DNA of 23,448 nt. It comes from Chara braunii (taxonomy: Eukaryota; Streptophyta; Charophyceae; Charales; Characeae). Of the stretch, positions 18,194 through 23,448 are shown piece by piece. The notes under the pieces are model-generated. The model made no database searches, was not told the DNA's origin, and saw only the letters and a list, made by a program, of their open reading frames with translations. The number at the start of each line of letters is the position of its first letter. The stretch's first letter is position 1. The position numbers and the translations under genes are program-made. Location of the stretch: NCBI GenBank assembly GCA_003427395.1, contig BFEA01000139.1, positions 1,130,893-1,154,340 on the forward strand. Direction: 5' to 3'.

Positions 18194-18394
18194 GATCACA
18201 TGAGTGATTCTTTTTTATAATTGTGTTCTATTGATTCAGCAATAGTACCTAGCTTGGGGTTGATTAGGGTTTCTGGTCTTGCTGCTTGCCGATTGGGATG
18301 GCAGGAGGTCAATAATGCACACAGATGACATAGCCAGTATTTGCACTGCACACATATGTTTGGTTTGATCGATAGGATTGGGCTGTATGGGCAG

Positions 18395-18671
18395 GAGGGA
18401 GCACGTGTTGGGAACCGGGCCCAGCGTCCCATATCGAATTGTACAGATCATTGAGAACATTTGAGAACATTGAGATCATTTGAGATACCGGGGCCATTAC
18501 CCGGCTTCGGCTGAGATCAGTCTGTGAATATCTAATGACCTAATTAGGAACTACAAATGCAATAGGCTGCCACTGAGGTCCTACGAAAGCTCACAACCCT
18601 CAGGATCCGTAACCAGCCCTTCTAAGACTTTCCAACACAGTCTTACTCCCTGCTGAGCTCTTCCAGGCCTC
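18395..18671 (-). repeat. Dispersed repeat copy 2
   Basis: This is the second copy of the family at 17882-18193, beginning GAGCACGTGTTGGGAACC and carrying GGGCCCAGCGTCCCATAT, GATACCGGGGCCATTACCCG and CTGAGCTCTTCCAGGCCTC. It has a local duplication, TTGAGAACATTTGAGAACA (about 18452-18470). No poly(T) is adjacent on the plus strand, so the tail is lost or absent. Confidence 0.6.
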
Positions 18672-18856
18672 ATGCCCCCATCCTGCTGGGTTACAGGGCA
18701 ACACAACTCGCCCCAGCTCCGACCAGCATCATCCCAGCAGCAAACCTTGGCTGTCCCTTGGGATGCCCCCCCAAAGCATCCCAGATCTCTCTACCAGGCC
18801 TCACGCTCCTGCATCAGCAGGTTACAGGGCATCACCCCAGCACCGGCCAGCATCGT
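18665..18856 (+). repeat. 131-bp-spaced direct repeat
   Basis: AGGCCTCATGCCCCCATCCT at 18665 recurs as AGGCCTCACGCTCCTGCATC at 18796. Both continue through GGTTACAGGGCA, CCCCAGC and CCAGCATC. The start of the first copy overlaps the end of the dispersed repeat at 18395-18671. Confidence 0.7.
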
Positions 18857-19054
18857 TCTGGCATTGAAAAGCCACAGATCACTGAGTATAACCGCTTCAG
18901 AACCGCCGAGGATGGGTTGTTAAGATTCCCTAGAGTACGGCGATCCAGTAGAGATCGTGGATAGGGTTTTCCCTTCATGCGACATGTATTTATTGACGAA
19001 CAAAAACAGATAGTATTGGATGCATTGTATGTCATATCCACACATCACTGTAAA

Positions 19055-19240
19055 GGGACGCTGGACCCGATTTCCGGCTGATACACATCACATCATTGGA
19101 CAGGGATGCTGGACCCAATTTCCAGCAGGTTCAGCTCCCCACCAATAGATGGAGCCTTCGACGTTGGGGCCTACTTATCGGGGCTGCTCTTATCACCTCG
19201 TTAAGTAGGTTTTCCCACATACAAAGTTAAAAAAAAAAAA
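19055..19240 (+). mobile_element. SINE-like element, plus orientation, with poly(A) tail
   Basis: The element proper runs from GGGATGCTGGACCC at 19103 through TTCCAGCAGG, CAGCTCCCCACCAATAGATG and GGAGCC to a run of 12 A at 19229-19240, 138 bp in all. A partial head, GGGACGCTGGACCCGATTTC, lies 48 bp upstream at 19055. The same head and the same tail end are found in the reverse-orientation copies at 19995-19857 and 20627-20477. It encodes nothing. A clear RNA polymerase III promoter was not recognised in this copy. Confidence 0.7.
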
Positions 19241-19258
19241 CGGCTGTGAGGATTGTTC

Positions 19259-19322
19259 TTTTTTTTTTTTTTTTTGTCTCAGACTCTCAGTGAGGTTTTT
19301 TTTTTTTTTTTTTTTTTTTTTT
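19259..19322 (+). repeat. Two poly(T) runs
   Basis: Runs of about 17 T (19259-19275) and 26 T (19297-19322), each followed by GTCTCAG, a short local duplication of poly(T)-GTCTCAG units. Confidence 0.85.
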
Positions 19323-19856
19323 GTCTCAGTTTTTTTCTTTTTGCGTATACGCATTGCGAACCTGGCCTGCTTGCAGAACCTGCCAAATCTGTCGTCCTCC
19401 CCTGACAAGTTGTCATGGCTGTGTCCCGTGTGTAGCGCGGTCCTCAGTTATACCAAATTACCCGGCGGTAGAAATTATCGTCATACCAGGGGCTGTTTGG
19501 GCACAACGGTCCACCAAAGAGGGTTGGATTCGACGCCTGAATCTCGACGTGTTTGCGGAAAATCGTGATTTCTGATTGTCGCCATCAAACATGTTCCAGA
19601 TTCAGGCACTTGATCTCCGCCCTGTCCCTCCCCCCTCCCCCCCCCCCTTCCTCTCTCTCTCTTTTCTAATGTGTGTGCGTGGAGAGCAAGAGAGTGAGAG
19701 ACAGAAAGAGAAAGAGACTGGTGGCGGGGTCCCATTCGTAAAGAGGATTGGATTAATCCTCAGCATCTGGATGTGTTTCAAAGACAGATGCAGAAATCGT
19801 GATTTTCTGGTTAGTGTCTAGAGCCCTGCTAGAACAGAGAGGCATTCCATCGCTTC
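19323..19856. other. No gene seen; low-complexity runs
   Basis: No domain-bearing frame. A TC run and a purine-rich GAGAGA-type stretch occupy about 19630-19720. GGATTCGACGCCTGAATCTC (about 19523) and GGATTAATCCTCAGCATCTG (about 19750) share the plan of a GTGTTT...AAATCGTGATTT unit, suggesting an old direct repeat about 225 bp apart. Confidence 0.4.
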
Positions 19857-19995
19857 TTTTTTTTTTTTTTTTTTTTTTTAAAACACCCCCTTCAGTGCTA
19901 GTGGTACTGGTAAAAGCAGGTACCACTAGCACCCAGGGAGGGACTCCATCTATTGATGGGGAGCATCACCTGCTGGAAAACGGGTCCACCGTCCC
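19857..19995 (-). mobile_element. SINE-like element, minus orientation, with poly(A) tail
   Basis: Read on the minus strand from 19995, GGGACGGTGGACCCGTTTTC is followed by CAGCAGGTGATGCTCCCCAT and CAATAGATGGAG, and the element ends in 23 A (plus-strand T run 19857-19879). The length is 139 bp, almost equal to the plus-orientation copy at 19103-19240. Within it, GTGCTAGTGGTAC and GTACCACTAGCAC (plus strand, about 19896-19932) form a perfect 13-bp stem absent from the sister copy at 20477-20627. On its head side it abuts the LINE reverse-transcriptase remnant. Confidence 0.7.
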
Positions 19996-19997
19996 AT

Positions 19998-20420
19998 CTA
20001 CAGAGTGGATCACGAAGATACCAAGAAAGGATGTTGAGAAACGCCTGCCAGCATTGATTTCTCTGGCATCCAGCTCCCTTATCTGTTCATTTTGCGGCTT
20101 GTCGACTTAAAAACAAATAGCAGACCTTGAACACTGCCTTTTGAACTGCTGCTTGGCAAAACAAATCTGGCAGTTGTGGGATGCAGCATGAGAGACACCT
20201 AACAGGTTTTGAGTCTTTTGACCTGCCTTAGGACCCAGCAGTGGGACAAATGACGGGAGTAACAGCCTCATGGTCCGCCTTCCAACTCAACCTCTAAATG
20301 ACGGGAGTAACAGCCTCATGGTCCGCCTTCCAACTCAACCTCTTCCGCTATAACAGGCTGGCAGTGCTTAGGGAAACAACTCAAGGAATCACTTAAAACC
20401 ATCACGGACCAGACCAGGAA
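19998..20420 (+). pseudogene. LINE (non-LTR) reverse transcriptase, C-terminal zinc-finger remnant
   Basis: The frame to 20110 and its in-frame continuation to TGA 20189-20191, interrupted by one TAA (20108-20110), read KIPRKDVEKRLPAL...CSFCGL, then ADLEHCLLNCCLAKQIWQLW. This gives C-x2-C, then H-x4-C, then AKQIW, the pattern of the zinc-binding domain at the end of plant-type LINE reverse transcriptases. A further frame (about 20256-20400) has protein-like SAFQLNLFRYNRLAVLRETT, consistent with the very C terminus after a frameshift. The polymerase domain itself is not present in the window. Confidence 0.65.
20248..20343 (+). repeat. Perfect 48-bp tandem duplication
   Basis: The unit starting AAATGACGGGAGTAACAGCC at 20248 is repeated without change from 20296 to 20343. 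It lies inside the LINE remnant. The lack of any difference means the duplication is recent relative to the decay around it, or is an assembly artefact. Confidence 0.95.
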
Positions 20421-20476
20421 AGACAAACCGCATATCTTTTTTTATTTCTTCTTTTCTTTTTTTCCGCATATCTACC

Positions 20477-20627
20477 TTTTTTTTTTTTTTTTTTTTTTTT
20501 TACAAAAAAAAACAACAACCCGAACGGTTGCTAGGGATGCTGGTTAGAGCAGACACCACTGCACCATCGGGGAGGCTCCATCTATTGGTGGGGAGCAGCA
20601 CCTGCTGGAAATCGGGTCCAGCGTCCC
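20477..20627 (-). mobile_element. SINE-like element, minus orientation, best-preserved head
   Basis: On the minus strand from 20627, GGGACGCTGGACCCGATTTC is followed by CAGCAGGTGCTGCTCCCCAC and CAATAGATGGAGCC. Then TGGTGCAGTGG (20569-20559) fits the A-box consensus and CGTTCGGGTT (20525-20516) loosely fits a B box. The element ends in an A run interrupted by a few bases (plus-strand T run 20477-20501). Total length is about 151 bp. Upstream of the tail, CCGCATATCT occurs twice (20429 and 20464). Confidence 0.7.
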
Positions 20628-20639
20628 TAGGAGGTACAA

Positions 20640-21070
20640 CGTAAAAAATGAGAGTATTGCAATCGCAATCTGTTGATTATCCCGTTACTATCTATCCCCT
20701 AGTCGTCATGTGCTGTCGTGTCTGTAATTGTGTATATGCTATTGCCATCACGATGACATGGTAAGTGTCAGCTGGAAATCAAGTCCAGCGTCCCTATCCA
20801 AGGATGTATGAAGATGTGATCAGGTCACTAATTAGCAGGGGCATTGATTACTTCCCATCAAGAGAGAAGGATTGACCTCCTGCCATCAAACACTCACTCA
20901 GCAGATCTGACTCACGAAACCCTAGCTCAATCAGCAGAAAAGAGTTAACCTCCTGCCATCGAATCCTATTTCTAACGAAAGACATTTTCATCAGCCATCT
21001 CGGTCAAGGAAACATCAAACCCTACAACCTGCAAAACCCTAGACTACCTCTGCCTACCAGGGGGGCAGTC
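20640..21070. other. No gene; SINE-like fragment and short direct repeat
   Basis: CAGCTGGAAATCAAGTCCAG then CGTCCC (20769-20794) is a short fragment of the SINE-like head in minus orientation. ACCTCCTGCCATC occurs twice (about 20875 and 20949) with similar flanks. Nothing else is recognised. Confidence 0.5.
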
Positions 21071-21074
21071 AGCG

Positions 21075-21122
21075 CCCCTTGTTGGTTGGAGTCATGGGCC
21101 GGACGACTCCAATCAACAGGGG
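21075..21122. repeat. Stable hairpin
   Basis: CCCCTTGTTGGTTGGAGTC (21075-21093) and GACTCCAATCAACAGGGG (21105-21122) form a stem of about 18 bp with one mismatch and a one-base bulge, and an 11-nt loop. No adjacent gene explains it. A small foldback repeat is most likely. Confidence 0.75.
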
Positions 21123-21482
21123 TTACAACCACTATCCTACTCCCATCCGCCGCCGAACATCAAAGAGCAGTTCCAGAATGAAATAGACGGCGAAGAAACC
21201 CCTCCTCTCCGTCCTCGTCAGATCCCCACTCCTCTCCCCCTGTGCTGGTTGCATCGCAATAGTCTTCGTTTTCACCAGTGCCGATGATGTTATTGTAGTT
21301 GTTGTTGTTGTCTCAGCCGTTGCTTCTGCTGTCATTGTTGCCACCAGCAATACTGGCACCGTTGACACCACTGTTGGTGGAAGTAGCGCCGTCGTCTGTT
21401 GTTGTTGTTGATGACATCGTCTTCAACCTTGTTGACTTTGTTGATATTGTTCACGTTGATCTTGTCGTTGATGTCCTTGTTT

Positions 21483-21483
21483 T

Positions 21484-21575
<92 letters not shown>

Positions 21576-22169
21576 GACGCAGGTGTTATCCTCGTCTTCA
21601 CAGCCTGCCGTCGTAGCACCCCTGATAATAGCGTTGTTGTTAATATTGCTACTCACCTGCCCCGCTGTCTTGTCGCTGTTGACCCCACTGTTGTTGTTGT
21701 TGTCGCTAACCAGCTCTCCTGTCCTCACCGTTGGTATCGTTGATGTTNTCGTGTNNCCTTCCCTGCCGCTATTATANTAGCTGTCAGAGAGTGTTCGCCC
21801 TTCCCGAAAGAGATCATAGCATCTACGCATAATCCCACTCTCCCTCTCGCGATTGATGATGTCATTAAGCCCGGGATCCGGCCCTTCCTCAAAAGCCCAG
21901 ATAATTTCCAGCATCTGCTGGATCATATCCTCCATCCAATCAGCCATTAAAGGCCCACCCCCTTGGACCTGTAATGGGTGGTTCGATGGAGAAGACATCA
22001 ACCGCACAATCTCCTTCAACTGAAGCCTCCCATCCTCCAGCTCGGCCAACCACGCATCCGCTTGCTGCTGTTGATCTTTGCTCGATGCCCTCATATCTCC
22101 CATCTTTCCTACCACGTCGTGTATGTTGTGTGTCGACCGTCGCGCCGCTTCTTCACGCCGCTTCTTCAC
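21483..22169 (-). CDS. Hypothetical protein with poly-Asn/poly-Gln C terminus
   Basis: This minus-strand frame runs from 22169 to a TGA at 21485-21483. The given start is a GTG. The frame stays open upstream for about 12 codons, so the true start is unknown and an upstream exon is possible. The first ~130 residues have convincing protein character: a basic/acidic helix (KKRREEAARR), a Gln-rich linker, ADAWLAELEDGRLQLKEIVR, MADWMEDMIQQMLEIIWAFE, and NRERESGIMRRCYDLFREG, a likely helical, partly coiled-coil region. Then come a Ser/Asn-rich stretch and runs of 14 Asn and 15 Gln encoded by the trinucleotide array. Four unresolved bases (21748, 21755, 21756, 21777) fall inside. No family is recognised. 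An alternative frame through the repeat continues Asn-rich to 21332. Confidence 0.5.
21486..21576 (+). repeat. (GTT)n trinucleotide array
   Basis: About 30 GTT units with one interruption near 21530. On the minus strand it reads AAC/CAA and so encodes Asn or Gln according to frame. GTT-rich imperfect repeats continue on both sides (21293-21310, 21397-21412, 21688-21704). Confidence 0.95.
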
Positions 22170-22283
22170 GCCAAAATTTCTCCCACTTCCCCGCCAATCG
22201 ATTCAAAGAATCTGCCACGTCAGCACTACACGTGTCGTGCGGCGGGACCCACAGCCTGACCAAGTGCCACCTTACACGGTGAC

Positions 22284-22736
22284 ATGGCCAGTCGGACGAA
22301 GGGCAGCCGGGCCTTGCCGGCTGCGATCGCTCAGAGCATTAGCGCTCCTTGCGATGATCCTAATGATGTCAGATTGGTATCTCCGCATATCTACCTTTGT
22401 GGACACCTGGTTGGACCCAGCACAAAAGATCAGCGCACTGAACCCAGCACAAAAGATCAGCGCACTGAACGAAAAACGAAACTTGTGCTGGAAACCGTAG
22501 TGGAAGGACGAACGAAGTCTGGGCCAGGAAGGTCCATGGTGGTATGTCTCCTGCACGACCAGCACCCTGCACTACCGGTGCCTAGTAGGGATCCAGACAA
22601 TAATATCGAAAGACCCGAAGCTGCACAAACAACAGAGAACGAAGCAATAGTGATTTTCCATGATGACCCTCCCTCTTCTCCTGCATCAACACCCCCTCTA
22701 GCAACCTCCACACCTCCACAAACCCCTCACCTCTGA
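22284..22736 (+). CDS. Hypothetical ORF with 9-residue internal repeat
   Basis: The frame of 150 codons starts MASRTKGSRALP and ends in a Pro/Ser/Thr-rich segment. A 27-bp duplication inside it keeps the frame and gives PSTKDQRTE twice. Composition is hydrophilic and no domain is recognised. It could be a relic of a retroelement ORF1-type protein or a chance frame. No promoter or intron evidence was found. Confidence 0.3.
   Translation: MASRTKGSRALPAAIAQSISAPCDDPNDVRLVSPHIYLCGHLVGPSTKDQRTEPSTKDQRTERKTKLVLETVVEGRTKSGPGRSMVVCLLHDQHPALPVPSRDPDNNIERPEAAQTTENEAIVIFHDDPPSSPASTPPLATSTPPQTPHL
22416..22469 (+). repeat. Perfect 27-bp tandem duplication
   Basis: CCCAGCACAAAAGATCAGCG plus seven further bases at 22416-22442 is repeated exactly at 22443-22469. 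The length is a multiple of three and leaves the overlapping plus-strand frame intact. Confidence 0.95.
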
Positions 22737-22740
22737 CTAA

Positions 22741-23269
22741 GTGGTAGCCCCTTATTACCTCTCCGGTGTCGGAACCACCCCAACCCCCCTTCATACAGCC
22801 TTACCCCTGGTTCTAGAAGGAACACCTCCACCCCCGCCCCCGCCCCCAATAACACAGATGACCCAAGCAGAAACAAAACCCCCTTACACCCCCCCACCCC
22901 CTGCTGACCTGCCCCCCCAGAAATCTTCCTGATGCAGGAACCACCTCCCCCACTCCCAGACAAACCACCACCAATGACCCCGCCTCCACCTCCTGACTCA
23001 CCCAGGCATACCGCCTCTCCCAAGCTGACATCTCTCCCAACACATCTCTGCTGAAACACTACCACTCTCAACCACAAGCACTCAAATCCCTGGCCAGGCG
23101 GAAAATAGTCCACAGTGTCACAACTTACAGGGAAGCCATGATCAACAGTCGGATGCAGGGTTGCAAAACTCCCCAAGGGGCCGACAAAAGCTCAGCATAC
23201 AACTCCGGCAGCCTCAGACTGCGTAGCCACACGGGCCCTGTAGGACCCGTCCCGGACATTCAGCCTTAA
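22741..23269 (+). pseudogene. Degenerate proline-rich coding region
   Basis: The plus strand is C/A-rich. Successive frames encode Pro-rich segments (22741-22932 with PPPPPPPP) and then, open from 22997 to TAA 23267-23269, a more protein-like stretch (LKHYHSQPQALKSLARRKIV, then TTYREAMINSRMQGC). Frame changes between them suggest decay or unrecognised introns. It may continue the ORF at 22284-22736. No family is recognised. The opposite-strand Gly-rich frame (23176-22727) is its shadow. Confidence 0.3.
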
Positions 23270-23448
23270 AGCCTAAAACTTAGGAGCTACAGGCCCCGGT
23301 CGTTTCAGCCTGAAAACTGAAAAACGAGGGCCTGCAGGCCCTACTCCGTTTCAGCCTATTTCTGGGTCTTTCAGACCCAGAGTTTTTCCAGCCTGAAACG
23401 GAGGGCTATTCTTAGGCCCTGGGCTATTTTTAGGCCCTCATTTGTTTC
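23225..23448. repeat. Nested palindromes at window end
   Basis: The segment holds GGGCCCTGTAGGACCCG (about 23234), AGGGCCTGCAGGCCCT (23327-23342, perfect), and CTGGGTCTTTCAGACCCAG (about 23363-23381). The last is enclosed by CCGTTTCAGCCT and AGCCTGAAACGG (about 23346-23402). Phrases such as TTTCAGCCTG and GGGCTATT...TTAGGCCCT recur. This is probably a foldback element continuing beyond the window. Confidence 0.7.

Noticed and set aside
1-23448. CRISPR array, phage, bacterial operon or plasmid features
   Set aside because: No regularly spaced identical repeats with unique spacers, no bacterial ribosome-binding sites and no operonic gene layout. Introns, snRNA-derived sequence and plant-type retroelements indicate nuclear eukaryotic DNA.

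Overview
This window looks like nuclear DNA of a streptophyte (land plant or charophyte alga). The only confidently host-derived gene is the 3' end of a plastid-type ClpC (Hsp100) chaperone gene, split by canonical GT-AG introns. Everything else is intron, intergenic or transposon-derived sequence, with long homopolymers, microsatellites, a plant-like chromodomain Ty3/gypsy element and a non-LTR RT tail containing the zinc-finger motif common in plant LINEs. A Chara-like alga is a guess from this style; no rRNA, plastid or species-specific marker is present.

Layout. 1-3313: end of clpC on the + strand, with exons at 288-653, 1330-1437 and 3200-3313. The introns hold a hairpin element (706-858), a U6 snRNA retropseudogene with an A-rich tail (1014-1116), a three-copy ~100-bp minisatellite (1871-2141) and a compound G75/A/T/G33/(GA)n/(GT)n tract. 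3314-7160: gene-free flank with a ~217-bp terminal-inverted-repeat element, tandem repeats, a possible insertion between 20-bp direct repeats, and copies of a motif close to TTTAAACCRCCAGTACYTC. 7167-7687: a hairpin between 20-bp direct repeats, directly followed by a 423-bp foldback element with ~110-bp arms that themselves contain hairpins. 7749-8284: a frameshifted, unrecognised minus-strand coding relic.

9078-13415: a decayed chromovirus (Ty3/gypsy) reading protease, reverse transcriptase, RNase H, integrase (perfect DD35E spacing) and chromodomain on the + strand. It carries several stops and frameshifts; no gag and no LTR pair could be identified. 13416-17100: mostly gene-free sequence, with nested hairpins at 14474-14559 and a second small TIR element at 16017-16237. 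17096-18870: several tandem and dispersed repeats.

19055-20800: several copies, in both orientations, of a ~140-150-bp SINE-like element. It begins with GGGAYGCTGGACCC and ends in poly(A), and it is interspersed with a LINE reverse-transcriptase zf-RVT remnant. 21483-22169 (-): a plausible hypothetical protein ending in poly-Asn and poly-Gln. 22284-23269 (+): degenerate proline-rich reading frames. The window ends in nested palindromes.

There is no operon-like organisation. The most notable material is the set of structured, repeated, apparently non-autonomous elements, whose copies within this single window allow boundaries and families to be proposed.
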